Source: Dillenia suffruticosa (Eukaryota; Streptophyta; Magnoliopsida; Dilleniales; Dilleniaceae). From it: a stretch of 64,000 bases of DNA. The position numbers were made by a program, and so were the translations under genes. Numbering within the stretch: position 1 is the stretch's first letter; every line of letters starts with the position of its first letter. Location of the stretch: positions 1,229,501-1,293,500 of the forward strand of contig JAVTVX010000026.1 of NCBI GenBank assembly GCA_033439265.1, in the 5' to 3' direction. The notes beneath the pieces are model-generated. The model was given only the letters and a program-made list of their open reading frames with translations. It had not been told where the DNA came from and made no database searches. This document shows, one piece after another, positions 49,901 through 62,959 of this stretch.

Positions 49901-50388
49901 TTTAATCGCGCATGCGGAAGCGTGAATTAAATAGATCGGAATTTTCGGGATAAATACCTATATTGGGCGGTCTCCAAAATCCACCGTGTCGCGATGTCCC
50001 TTGAACGGATCGCACGGTCGGATGGTGATCACGAGGTTAGTCGAATCACCACCACAGCATCACAACGCCGCAATCCTCATGTCCGGTGAATCGTCTGACG
50101 ATGGGAGATTTTCCTACGCGAAAATCTCCATCCCTCTCTCTATTTTTCTCTCTCTAGAGAATATGTTTTTTTGTGAAACCCTAGCCTCCATCATGGTTGC
50201 CCATGGATGCTCTCCACACACAAGGTAGGAATAATTCTTTCTCAATTGAATCAAGAGAATAATCTCCATTAGGGTTAAGATTTGGGAGTTACCAAATAAT
50301 ATTGGTTAATATTGGTAAGTAATAATGGGAGTTACCCCATTATCTCATTCTTACCAAATTGCCCCACAATGGGCATAAATCACCTACA
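49901..50388 (-). repeat. Internal LTR of the copia array (near-identical copy)
   Basis: Matches 33607-34088 with only a handful of differences and is followed by TCTCCCACTTGC at 50389. Near identity to the leftmost LTR points to recent duplication or conversion. Confidence 0.87.
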
Positions 50389-53300
50389 TCTCCCACTTGC
50401 ACATTAGGGCATTTCATTTCCGTCAATCACAAGATCGCAACTCATGCAATCTATCGCATCACCCTACTGGACTTTCATACTGGATTGGGCGTCGTGCGAC
50501 CGGCGAGTGCACCTGCAAGCAAAGACTTCTCGATACACCTGTTAGGATGATCGAGTAGTCACTGTTAGTATAAAAATAACTCGCTATACCCCAGACTCAA
50601 TGCATTTACATCCATCGAGCCACTTTCCTCATCGAAAGTGATCCCCAATCAATTTGCTCGACTATGTATTCATTATTATGTTTGAATCCCAACATGGATT
50701 AACACAATAGGTCGACCTATGAATACATAACAATGATGTAATGACTATTGGCCTTCCTTTTCCCAAACTCGAATCTATCGGTCTCAATTCAGCTGCTTTC
50801 CTAGACCTGCCCCTTAGACCTCAATTTATCTTCCGGGCCATAGGTAAACAGACTAAAGTAGCAACACTGAACCAATACTTCTAGAGACAGCCGAAAGTAA
50901 TAAGGGCATAAGAGATCCCACCCAATGGATCTCAGGTCTCACACAGTGGGAACGGGGATCAATATCAAACTATCGTCTCAAATAATAGCTCCCACTATCC
51001 CATGGTCGTCTCATCACACGTGGTATGAAACACGTGCCACAGTGTTATTCCCCCATCTCTCAAAGGGCATATGTCAGATTTCTCTAACACCGTACAGGTA
51101 CGGGACTCAGTCTACACATAAGACTTTACCCAGAGATCTCAGAGAGAGCAACTCAGAGACAATATCACAAATCGCAGGTGATATCTGAGATCTCAAACCT
51201 GGCTACTTACAGGCAACATGGATGTGGGTATTTCCATGTCGGTCATATCGCATATGACCTCATCCTGAACACATATCAGGGCGACTTATGTTCTAGTAGG
51301 GCTACTCTCAAAGCCTCTTACAACTAGAATCCGTCTCATCTCCGCTCACTCAGAGTCGGAGGTGGTCACTCGTGTGAGAGAGTCAACCACGCCTGCCTGA
51401 CACATCTTTTATCACAAGATCACAATACATGACAACAAATAGTGCATGAATTAAATATGTGACCCAATAGTGCATGCATGTCATATATTAAAATAAGCAT
51501 CTAAAACAGTATATAAGGAGAAATGTTAAAGTACACTAAACCCAATGATTCCTTATCTCACAAAGGAATCTCTCACAACGGGTTTTCTGAAGAGATCAGC
51601 TCTCATGCTGAGGTGTACTTAGATGTCACAATACCCTTCTCGGTAATATCTCTCATAGTGGTCTTCGGTATTAATGTGTTTGGCTTTGCTATTACACTTA
51701 GGGTCTCTTTTGATGACAGTGTCGGTCTGATTATCACAATAATCATCACTGACCTCCCACTATCTGTCACAATCCCTAAGTCTTCCAAAAAATTTCTGAA
51801 GCCAACTATTCTCATGAACTGCAATTGAGCACACTACTAGCTCAATCTCTATCGTAAATAGAGATATACTGGTTCTCTTCTTACTACTCTAAGAAGATAA
51901 AACCTTTTGCGTTTATTCAGATCACTACTCCCAGTCAGTATCTGAATCTCAACCACAAAACGCAAATCACCTCATCCGTAACACATGGAGAGCTCTGCAG
52001 TTCAAATGAGATATTTCGGAATCCTTTTTCACTGCTCTACAGTGATCCCTTCCAGGATTCCATTAATACCTACTTACTAGATTAACCATAAAATAAATGT
52101 CTGGTCATGTATGCCTCATCGCATACATCAAATTGTATATCACACGTGTATACCTCATCGCATACACTAGAAATGTATTTTGCACTGGAATAAGGGATTC
52201 TACTCATCTCCCTTATTTCTTTATAAATTCTAGGGCATGTGTCAAGATTCAGGTCTTTTTATCTTTAGCGATTAGAGTATCTTTTAGGTTGTCATCGCTC
52301 TTCTCGAAATGCTTAAGAATCTACCTGATGTAAAACTCTTGTTAGAGAGTCAACACCATTCTCAAGCGATCCCTATGGATCCAAAATCTGAGAATGAACT
52401 AAAACCTCATAACCATGTTACAATGGTCATTAGATACTCTCTGTTGTTCCCAGCCAACAGTATGTCACCTACATATGAGAACATGCTCATAAAAGAGTCA
52501 TCGGGGCGTATCTGATAGATACAATGATCCTACTCGATCATTACTAAACCATAAGATATCACCTTCTCGTGAAATCCAAGCGCCGCTGTCTAGATGATGG
52601 CTTAAGGTCGTATTTTGATTTCTAAAATCAATAGACCTTATCCACCTGATCTACTAGAACGAACCCAAAGGGATGCTCCATGTAGATCGCCTCATCTAGA
52701 CTTCCACTACGAAAGCGGTCTTTACGTCCTTGTGATGTGACTCTTGATCTATGTTCGTGACAATCGCTGAAAGATAAACGGATCGAGATAAATTGGACTA
52801 TGACTCCTCGATAGTCCACCCCTCAGTCTAAGTGTAACCCTTGGTTACTAGACGGGTTCTTTATCTCTTCATCAATCCGTTGACCTTTATCTTGACTTTG
52901 AGAACCTACTTGTTCCCAATAGTCCTTCTGCCCTTAGGCAAATCAACTAGGTCCCAGACCCCGTTGATTCTCATCAATTCCTTCTCTTCATTTATGGCCT
53001 TCATTAAACGGCATTTTACATCCTCTCGAGAGCCTCTCGGACCGTTTAGATTTCTCATCATCCTCTAAAGTCGCAATGAGGGTCTCACCCTCAATCGAGA
53101 AAACAACGTTTAAATACGCATTCTCGACACTCTTAGGAGGAGAGAAAAATCTTTACCTCTTGATGGATCGCTCCCACTGAGATCAAGATCCGTAGTGGAT
53201 TCTTGTATCCCGCCGCTGGGCTCCCCGAGCCACTAGGCTAATCCATCGCATAAAGGGTAAGGTCCTAATTGATTTCACCTCTCTTAGGGAAATCATTCTC

Positions 53301-55665
53301 AAGAAATATAGTATTACGAGACTCAGTCTCGATTATAGTGCCGTTCGTATTCGCCTAGGAACACATATTTTCTCGCGGGTCTAACTCACCGTGTGAATGC
53401 GAGAAATCGTGGCACAACCCCATAACCTCAAGTGGCTAAGGTCAGGCTGCCTCCCTGTCCAAAGCTCAATGGGGAACTGACTACTAGTCAGTAGTCTCGT
53501 AATACTCTTATCGAAACAGAGTCTCATGTGTAGTTTAGACGAATACTTGCGTCCTCGCTCGGTTCTTGAAAGTCTGTACTTCTCAAATCTAACTGATTCT
53601 CAATCTCGCTTATGAACCTCCTGAAGCAGTCAAATGCCTCAGACTTGTGCGAGATCAGATAGATGAACCGAAACACACGTAAACATCTATAATTATCTAC
53701 ACAACTCCATTTCCGGCTCTCATGCTTATGAGACCACAATAAAAAGAAGGAAGGTACAATAGTTAACTGCAATGGAGTCCCAGCTCTCATTGCATCGCCA
53801 AATGGTTTTGTCGTCATTTTGCCGACTAGGCAAAACTCACATACGGGTAACTCGAATCTGGTTAGCGGGTCCAAGAAACCTCTCGCTACTAACCGATTCA
53901 TCATCTCTTACCCCATGTGTCTAAGTCTCATTTACATCATCATCTACGCAATCAGATGTAAAGTCAATAGTAGAACTACAAAAAAAAAAAAACCATTACA
54001 AGGAGTTGTACCCAGTGCATACATTCCATCATGGATTAAAACCAGAATAATTTAGAAAATTATCGTATTAAAAACAAGGGAATGATTTCACACATATCGT
54101 AGTCAATTTTAGACAAGGTACTAAATTGTAGATCCGTCGAATGCCTACAACATTGAGGACGTCATAGCAAGTGTCGTTCCCTCTGACAACGACAAATGAT
54201 CTGTCCTTAACGTAAATCCTCCAAGTTTAAGGATTCACCTGACGGAACTATATTTACGCACTCCTGTCTCGAGTTACGTGGTCGGTTGCTCCTGATTTCA
54301 AAGGAGAGAAATCAGCGAGTATTATAGTGAATGAGACAAATCTCACACCACGTAAAGAAGAAGAATATTGATTTCTGCTCGTCACACTCACGAGCGAAAT
54401 GACCAAATCTACCTCAAACGTAGCAATTTACTTTGGTCTAATCTAATTCCTTCTTCTTGCGTTCTTGTACCTCGTTGTCGGTTTTCTCGGATGATTTTTA
54501 TTACCTAGATCTCGAGTCACGTTCGCTAGGCTTAGCGCCGGGGAAGTCCTTACTTGACTCCTCTGAATAAACATGACTCGAGTGTGGCCTACTCGCCTCT
54601 AGGTGCTCCTCATCGAGCTCACAATTTGTATTCACGTCAACGAAAGTACGAATACTTTCGTCAAATGTGAAATAGGATTTCACGGTTTCCCATGAATCAG
54701 GTAAAAAAATGGATCACATCCAATACCCAAATTCCATCCGAAATTTACTCGTCCGTATATATTAACTCGGTGATCATACTCGCCATTTGCTTCATTGTAT
54801 GATTAACCCTTTTCTTCTGCATCCTCACATAGGAGCCGAAGAGAGCAACACTATGCTCTTTTGGGACGAGTCGAACCGACGTGTTCATAAAATATGACTC
54901 GAAAAACGAGACTAAGTCATCGTGTATGCCACTGTTAAGCGTTGCCCTAACTTGACAAATCTTTTGTCCCATACACGATAGATCTCTTTATCTCGTATAT
55001 TCTGAGGCGCGGTACCCACCCTGGGGCCCATCATCTCTTGCCTCAGATTCCCGTTAGATTTTTGTCTCTCGAGAATAAACCGAATCTACTCATAAAATCG
55101 CGCAGATCATATCATTCAGTTTACTCTCCTTGCAAAAATTTACAAAAATTTAATACGATAGTTCTCAACGCATTAAGAGAGATATTTGTGACTTGGAGAT
55201 GCTTATTATCTCATTTTTGTACGCCCTACGAATCATCAAGACCAAAATGACTTGAATACGACCCCAAAGCGAGCGTATGAGTCAACGGACACCATACACC
55301 ACAACTTGGAATCGCATCTTACCATTTGGATTGTGATTCGGCATACAAAAACCCACAAAAAGTCACATTTATGGATGTAGGACCCCCAAAAATTGAAAAA
55401 ATTCAATTTTAAGCGTTCTCACGCGCCGCACGGGGACCGTCACGCGCCGCCGCTCGCCGGCGGTGCGATCCACGCGCCGCCGCGCGCCTCCACGCGCCGG
55501 CGGTGAGCCTCCACGCGCTGCCACGCGCCTCCACGCGCTGGCAGCAGTCTGGCTCACGCGCCAGACGCGCGGCCCGGCTCAGACGCGCTGCCACGCGCCT
55601 GGCCCGGCTCGGCTCACGCGCGCCCAGTCGCGGGGCGCGGCTCACGCGCCTTCACGCGCTGAGCC

Positions 55666-55885
55666 GTGTTGAGCCGGTCAGACCGGGTCGGTCAACGGGT
55701 CAAGGTTGACCCGACTGACCCGGTCAACGGGTCAGGGGTTGACCCGACTGACCCGGTCAACGGGTCAGGGGTTGACCCGACTGACCGGTCAACGGGTTCG
55801 AGTCCGACCCGGTCGGGTCGGTTGCGGGTCGGACCGGGTCAGGGTCCGACCCGATCCGCTGACCCCCCTGCCCGTTCACGCGCCT
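55666..55885. repeat. 33-bp W-box repeats in copia unit 4 leader
   Basis: Same three-copy 33-bp repeat as unit 1, each unit with TTGACC and its inverse GGTCAA. Unit 3 (49193-49260) has fewer copies. Confidence 0.85.
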
Positions 55886-55895
55886 GGCGTCTGGC

Positions 55896-55916
55896 CCCTA
55901 AACCCTAAACCCTAAA
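55896..55916. repeat. Interstitial telomere-type repeat (CCCTAAA)3
   Basis: Three exact copies of CCCTAAA, the Arabidopsis-type plant telomere repeat, between the unit 4 leader and the terminal LTR remnant. The 55886-55895 bases next to it match neither side. Other copies of the family lack the repeat at this place. Confidence 0.88.
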
Positions 55917-55972
55917 AACCCCATTATCTCATTCTTACCAAATTGCCCCACAATGGGCATAAATCACCTACA

Positions 55973-55977
55973 AGGGC
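55973..55977. repeat. Target-site duplication of the copia array, right
   Basis: AGGGC immediately after the LTR terminus CCTACA, matching 33591-33595. Confidence 0.8.
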
Positions 55978-56933
55978 TGACCAACTCGAAGTCGAAATCT
56001 AGATTAAGAAAAATTTTGTCGATTGTATGGATTAACCGTTATAAAAATAAATCTCTCGATATTTGATAATCATATTATATCTAATTAAATTTAGTTTGAA
56101 TCAAATTGACTTTTTAAAAGGATAAAACTCTCACAATAACTATTTTTTTCATATATAAAATTTGAATCCGAAATCTTTCGATATTACCCACCACTTACCA
56201 ACTAAAGTTTGCAATCCTCGCCGGAGTTTACAGGTAACCAAACTTCTAAGTGAATTTCACTGATACATACCGACTCTAGAATTATGACATATAATGATGT
56301 CGCATAGATATAGACAAGAATAGTCGAACCTCCCTTCTCTATCAATAGGTTGCGGTTTAGGTACTCTTTTCTTAGTAAACTCCAACAAGCTACGTATCAC
56401 CTCCTAACACAACCTTTTTTATATTTTAAGGAACAACAAACTTACTCATCATATAAACAAGTTTCTAAATTTCTTTTCTTACATAACAAATATACCATTT
56501 CCCCAGTTGCTAATTTTCTTTTTTTAAAAAAAAAAAAAAAAAAAAAACTTTTTTTGTTCCAGAAAATTACTTTTATGTATTTGGGTTTAACCATACATAA
56601 CGATTTCTTTTTCCTTTGCTTGACATCCCTGATTACACAATGGGCCATAAATTCTGATATTACAAAATCATGTATATCTAGTCAATTGGTTGTTCACTGA
56701 AAAAATTAATCTAGCTGACCACACAAGATTTGCTCGAGTAGAAGATCAGGAAAAATAAAACAATATTAATAAATAAAGATATACATAATTTGATTTCACT
56801 AGGCTCTACTATTCTTAAATTTGAGGTTTACAAAATGAAACTCTTTGTCATGTAACTATAGGCCAAAGGTGTTTTGGCAAACAAACAGTGGAACTTTACT
56901 TCAACTACAATATAAATATTAGATAAAAAACAA
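55978..56933. other. Spacer between copia array and myosin stop codon
   Basis: AT-rich, with an A-run at about 56527-56546 and no recognised gene. The right end should contain the myosin 3' UTR. Confidence 0.5.
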
Positions 56934-59900
56934 TCAATTGATCCTTGAACTGTTTCTCCTCCCCCACCATTTCTTCCTTGCTCTCTCTGCATTCCCTTCT
57001 TCATTTCCAAGCTTGTGCAAAATCACCTTCGTCTCCCGAAGTCTTGCCCCGTAATCCTTCTTCCAAGCTTCAAACATCTGTTTCAATCTTCTAAGTTCGC
57101 GGTCTGGGTTCAGAGTCGCTTCCGTCTGACCAGACTTAACCTCAACCAAGAACTTGGCATCATCACCAAACACCTGGCTTCTTTGCTCAAACTCTTCAGC
57201 TAGCCGGCTTATGACACTCAAACCCGCACTCATCGGTCTTGAACCATTACTTTCTTGGACCCTATAATGATGACTTCCCGTTTCCCAGCTGTTGTCTCTG
57301 TCATCAGTCATGTTTACTGATGCATCCGAGTTTCTCCCCGAGTCATCAATGGCTAAGCTTTTCTTTGCAATGGAGAGGCTAGACTGTAAGGATCTCATTT
57401 GTTTTTGCCATACTTCTTCCATGGATTTCATTTTCAGCTCATATTCTGACCAACGGCTTTCATATTGTTGGAGCCGTTGATGGAGGATGTCATTCTCCTC
57501 TTCTTTCTCTCTCAAAGCAGCCTCAGCTTTAAGAACCCGCCGCTGTAACTCAGCTAGGAATGACGACTTCACTAACACCTCATCTGACTCATTACCCTGT
57601 TTGTTCAACAGTATTAAGTATCACAATGCAATTCCTTTTTATTTTCACTAACAATTTTCCCTTTGAATAGCACACAAATGGCCAAGTATTAGATGTGCAC
57701 AGTGACAATAATGTGCAAGGAGCTTCAGAGAAGGAGAAAAAGATAAGTAAAGACCCAGAAATAACTACCTGCAGAATGATGGCAGAGATTATTTCAACAA
57801 AAACCTAAACCTAGTTAGTAACCTAAGTGTTGGAGATACTGCAGGTACCTGCTAGCCAGAGGATAATTCGAATTATCTTCCTTTATATAGAAGGCACCAA
57901 AAGCTCTCTAGGCAACAGCTAGAATGAGTTTTAAGGATTAGCAATAACTGCAAGGAAAGAACTAACACCCTAAGGTTGAATTTGGAATGCAAGGAAAGGA
58001 TAAATGGACGCAGTTTAGATAACACCGATGCTCCATGGTTTTGGATCAACATGGAAATATTAAGCCCGCAAAGTGGGGAAACAAGTAGACCCACATTGAA
58101 CTTCAGTAACATATTACCCCTTACAAATTATTAACATCCCCTTTGGATGCAAATAACGGAGCATGTTAACATAAAATTTTAAATGAAGCATTCTAATTTT
58201 CAAAATATGCCCCATTATTATTTTCCCACATACCAAATGCCTGCTAAATGTAAGGCAGGGAAGACAATAGATATATCGATCCAACAACAGAAGTGAACTG
58301 TCATAAAGGAAACACATTCTGATGTGAAACACTTTCTTACCTTTTTGCCTCCACACTTCAGCAATCCTATATTCCCAGAGCATCTTCTGACTAACCACCC
58401 GCGAATGACTGCAAAGGATGCCACAACATATAGCAGATTACCTTTCATGACAATACAAAAATGATCATGTGCATCCTGCCAAGCTAAATAGCTCTGTTTG
58501 ATTCTATAAGAAGAAGCCATTCAAAATCTTTTAATTAAAATGCAATGATCCTTTTTACCCCTATTCCCACACAAGTTTATCAGTTATCCTAGTTCCTCAC
58601 AGGTATTAAATTTCATGAATCAACATTTATTTCTTACCAGACTGTATCACCACAGATGCATCATGAACATCCAAGAATCTTTTCCTGGTAATCCTGCCCT
58701 TCATCTTCTTCTGAATGATCACAGCGGCTCTATGCCTTTTCAGTAAATGTGCATACTCCTTTCTGGTCTTTTCAGCCCGAATAACTGTAAGAATACATCA
58801 TACAAGATCATTTCAAAGCACTACTTGGGGTAAGAGAAACATGCTCAAGATAAAATTGGAAACGTAATGATGAAAGCAACAGTACATGACTGAAGGATAG
58901 CAATTCCTCTCTTAAGCTCTTTGAGATGAATTCGAGCTTGGTGACCTCTGAAGCAGCTTTGAACACGAAGAATGCCATGGAGAGTCCGGTTTCTTGTATC
59001 CTCAAGAACTCCAATCTGAAGGACGGAGAAAATGAAAAGGTGAATATGAATGAACAAAACTGGAGTCTGTTGTAATAGCCAAATAATCTACACAATCTAC
59101 ACAGCAATTATGAGCTTTTTTCCAGCATTCATTCCAAAGAGATCCAATAAGGTGGATTGATATTCGCATTTAAGTAATTTTCTTTTGCATTTTTGGGTAA
59201 GGAAAAGGGAAGGAGAACACACATATCAACATTAAGTTAATCATACATATTCCATATGCGAATTACTGCGTTTAGTTTGTTCTCTTAAAAGCCACAGTGA
59301 AGAGGTTAGTTTCTACAGAATGATTACAAATATCTGCATAATTTCTCTCATACTTAACCCTGACACAAGTATCTTACAGGCACAACCTTACACCACGTTT
59401 TTAAACACTAACCAAAAATAAAAACCTGCAAGTCCCGGGCATCAAGCAGACACTTCCAAAGTGGAACCTTGTGAAGTTCAAACATGAACATGCAAAAGAC
59501 ACTCCAGATTTAATCATCTTGAAAAGTTGGGGATATGACACAGACAACTTAAGCATCAATTTAATGTTTTTTTCCCTATAAATATTGATATTGTATTCTT
59601 TGTTAGACCAACATTTTCATAGAGCTGTGTCCACATTAAGGACCTTTTGGCAGCAACAAATTGTGCAGAGCCATGTCATCTCTGCTGTTTTCTAATTTTC
59701 TTTTCTTTTCAATCACGAGTTTCAGCTAATTGAATAAATAAATACCCTTAAGATAGCACTAAGAGTTTATAGGATTAAATCCAACACATCAAGCTTGAGG
59801 AGATCTATAGGTAGGGGAAAAGCCAATGCACATTATGAGGAAAGGTAAAAAAAATCCAATCAAAATAATCATCATCCTGTCAATCAAACATTTCTCTAAC

Positions 59901-60862
59901 ACTAAAGTGCTCATTGATCAGATATCCATATATTTTGCAGCATTTCTTTTCGATTTAAAATTGACAAGGTAAAAACTAGGCATCAATACATGAAAACATG
60001 GCACAAAGTTCCTCTAATAAGAAAAAGGAAAAAAAAAAAAGAAAAAAGAAAAAACATGCATTAACACTAAGTTGTCTTCACATGTCAGTCATTTCTTTAC
60101 AGATATATGGTTAATTCTCTAGTTTTCATTCTTTTCCCTACATATTTGGCTTTTCGGTGATCACTTTGATGTTGAAAAAGACAGTTTTAACACCTTTTCC
60201 ACCCAAAATTCATCAAAGGCCGCATAGATGGAGGCAAGTTACAATGAATTGGTCTCTACATGGGCAAGAGTTGGAAGGTTATAGACTATTGAAAAGCATT
60301 GCCCCTCCACTTTAAATCTAGAAGGCAAAACCACTCGTCTCCCCAATTCTTTCTCAGGAAAAAGATAATGGAAATAAGAAAGTAAAAAAGAACCGCAGCG
60401 TAATCAAAGCAGTTGCAACACCTGTCCAGTGCGGAAAAACAATTTTGTATAGCCGACTTGGTACATCTCAGGCAGAATATCAAACTGATGAAGAATTGCA
60501 ACTGAAACACTAAGTGGATCCTGGGAAGCAACATTGTCGACTAGAAGAAAACCATATCTAATGAAATAAATGAAAAGGCCAGAAAAATACGTTATAAAAT
60601 TAATTCAAAACTTAAAACTTTCATTCAAACAAATGAAGAAAAGTCCCTTTTGCTACCTTCTTGCAAATTTTTGGTGAGACATCCTGGTAGGAAAGCCAGA
60701 CCTTGATATTCGAACAACTTCAAGGACTCCACAACATCTTAGCTGCTGCAGTACCAATCCTTGCTCATATATGCCAGGAGATTGGAAACTGTTGGGTTTT
60801 ATGCAACGAATGAAATGTGGTGTAGTGTTCTCTAAACGTTGCATCAACTGGAACAGTTGACC
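56934..60862 (-). CDS. Class VIII myosin, 3' half (5' exons off window)
   Basis: Six exons on the minus strand: 60657-60862, 60422-60557, 58886-59015, 58638-58784, 58341-58408 and 56934-57596, all GT-AG and in phase. They encode the end of the motor domain (TTPHFIRCIKPNS, LVLQQLRCCGVLEVVRISRS, then a converter with EMYQVGYTKLFFRTGQ). IQ motifs follow (VQSCFRGHQARIHLKELKRG, HRAAVIIQKKMKGRITRKRF, IQSVIRGWLVRRC). A short coiled coil (AELQRRVLKAEAALREKEEE) leads to a basic tail ending KKWWGRRNSSRIN. The tail most resembles Arabidopsis VIII-A/VIII-B (At4g27370 type) by memory. Class VIII myosins bind actin and act at plasmodesmata, endosomes and new cell plates. The upstream motor exons were not found to 64000. 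Confidence 0.93.
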
Positions 60863-62959
60863 CTAGAGATAAGATAAGTGCATAGCAAAGCAATAAACAA
60901 TTCAGCTTGATATTGATGATCATGCGCTACAGAACATATCATTGAGTAGGAAGAAACAATGAGCCACTTTAAGCAAGCAAATAATACAGGAAAGTAGAAT
61001 TCTATTATGAAGGGCTTGTAATGCAACACAACAGCATTCAAGGAATTAGAAAGTCTATTTTTTTTTCATTAGTTTTTCATTTAGGTATCTATTAAGGAAG
61101 GCTTTTTTTAGTCTATTGACTAATTAGGAAGTTTTAACTAATTAGAAAGTTTTAGTAAGCTTGTCCCAACAGGTATAAATAGCACAATAGTAGTCAATTT
61201 ATGGAGGAATGATTTTTCTCTCAAATACAGAATTTATTTGGTTTTCTTTAAACCAAATTATATATTTTTCTTCCAAACACAGTCAGCATATTCCAGCCTC
61301 ATTTTTGAGATTCAATTGCCCTAAACTCTTCCACTACTTCATCGTGGCTTGGTGCTAAATTTAATAGGATAACAACAATTTCACCATAACTATGAGTCAA
61401 GTTAGGTTTAACGCATAAGCCATCTTACATCCAGAGATCAAAGGTTCCACAGCATGATAGTGCATTTCAAGAAAAAAACTCACCACAACAATTTCACCAA
61501 AATTCAACCTTGAAGTATGACAACAAGACAATCATACCGTTTTCGTTGTCAAGAAAAGAAAAACTTCTGGGCACCGAAACAGAAAAATAAGCACAAAAAA
61601 TAATACATCATGGTGGCCCAAATCTGGATAAAGCTCGGACATGGTGGCGCATGGTTGACCGTGTTTTCAGATTTCTAGATAAAATAAATCAAAATTTTTT
61701 AAATTTAAAAAATAAATAAATAAATTTTCAAATCAATTCCTACTCTATTATATGAAAATAAGAAGGGTAATTATGAATATTGATTAAAGATCTCAAGCTA
61801 AATATCTATTGTCCTTGTGCTTACCAGCTTATTAACATTTATATGCTTCTATATATCTACAATTCACCCATGGCATGCCGTTAGAGTCTAATAATGAAAT
61901 CTACATAGAAATACATTAGAACTCCAATCCTTCAAATAAATCCTTTTAATGTCCGTGGAATGTGGAGGGAGAGAGAGAGTTACAATACCATTGTGTCAAA
62001 TGTCATTCAAACTATGTGCATCTCTATTTTAGTCAACAAGTAATAGACTTCCAATGAAGCTGATTTTTGGGAAAATCTAATTACCATTTAATTGTATGAT
62101 TGCATCGTGACGCCTAAAGACACGATTTTATGGAATTCAATGTAAACAAATGTAAACATTGTATGACATCCAAGAATCTTTACCTTCTTGATATTCTAAA
62201 ATCTTTGATTCCAACCTTATGGAAAGGGATTAGTTTCGCAATGATTTCAAAAGGTTCCCCCATAATTTCTCTAAAAGATTTCCATCAATATTTATTTTTT
62301 AAATTGAAAAGACAACATTTGTGATCATAATTGAATTATTTGCACTAATATCACTGAGTTGTTAGATGTGGGTCATTGATATTTAATGTGGACTTTACAT
62401 TTCCTTCTTTATCCTTATAAAAAAATCATTCTAAATATGTTTCCAATTTGCCAACATAGTAGTTTCATGGTTTGACCTCAAGAGATGGATTGTAACAATT
62501 CAGGATGAAATTGTTGGAAAGCTTTAATCTTTTTTCTTAGCTACAAGATTTCCATCAAAATCTAACTGACTTGTGTTTATCTGGCTATATCAGAGTTGGA
62601 AATTTTATTCACTATTGGAATTTTTATTCAGATCATACTTTCCTATTTTGTAGTAGATATTTATTTCTTTACGAAGTTCTCTACAACGACTAAACTATTA
62701 AGAGAGGTTTCTGAGGAGAAAGTACTGATTGACTTCATAGTTCAAGGGTTTGAATCTAACAGTCAAACAGAAATTCATTATTAAGGTTTATACAACAATT
62801 CATTTTCCCTTATGGATCATGATTCCTCAAAACTTTGTTACTTCCAAAAATCACTAGTCAAAAAGAAATAATAACAATAACAATAAGAAAGCACTTATGC
62901 ACAGAACAGGCTTTCTAGTAGCAATCTAAACAAGCAGGCCCAAAGCCAGTTGGTTTTGT
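60863..62959 (-). other. Probable long myosin intron, left part
   Basis: The acceptor CTCTAG precedes the exon starting at 60862, so this belongs to an intron whose donor lies beyond the window. AT-rich; no coding exon seen. The stretch at about 61050-61380 has a TATAAATA (61173-61180) and an LTR-like feel, but no ends or partner repeat could be found. Confidence 0.5.

Larger units (their letters stand above)
33596..55972 (-). mobile_element. Ty1/copia array: one insertion site, several broken units
   Basis: A 22.4-kb block of one copia family, all minus-oriented except for one internal inversion. Parts, left to right: LTR 33596-34088, internal unit 1 34089-40861, partial LTR 40862-40938, internal unit 2 (partial) 40939-43407, LTR 43408-43884, internal unit 3 43885-49900, LTR 49901-50388, internal unit 4 50389-55885, LTR remnant 55917-55972. 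LTRs start TGTTGG and end CCTACA on the plus strand. Polypurine tracts follow the LTRs and a primer binding site for initiator Met-tRNA is at 40848-40860. Gag, integrase and reverse-transcriptase remnants follow copia order. All units are heavily broken, with dozens of breaks overall. Units 1 and 4 are almost identical, so the last duplication is recent; unit 3 is more diverged. Confidence 0.88.

Noticed and set aside
33591-55977. The array as an assembly artefact
   Set aside because: Not fully excluded, but the perfect outer target duplication, the diverged middle unit and the unique telomere-repeat junction argue against simple assembler duplication.
61050-61380. LTR- or TRIM-like block with TATAAATA in the myosin intron
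   Set aside because: Suggestive composition only; no termini, primer site or repeat partner could be found.
62130-62324. Small plus-strand open frame as a gene
   Set aside because: No domain, AT-rich codon use and intronic position; likely chance.
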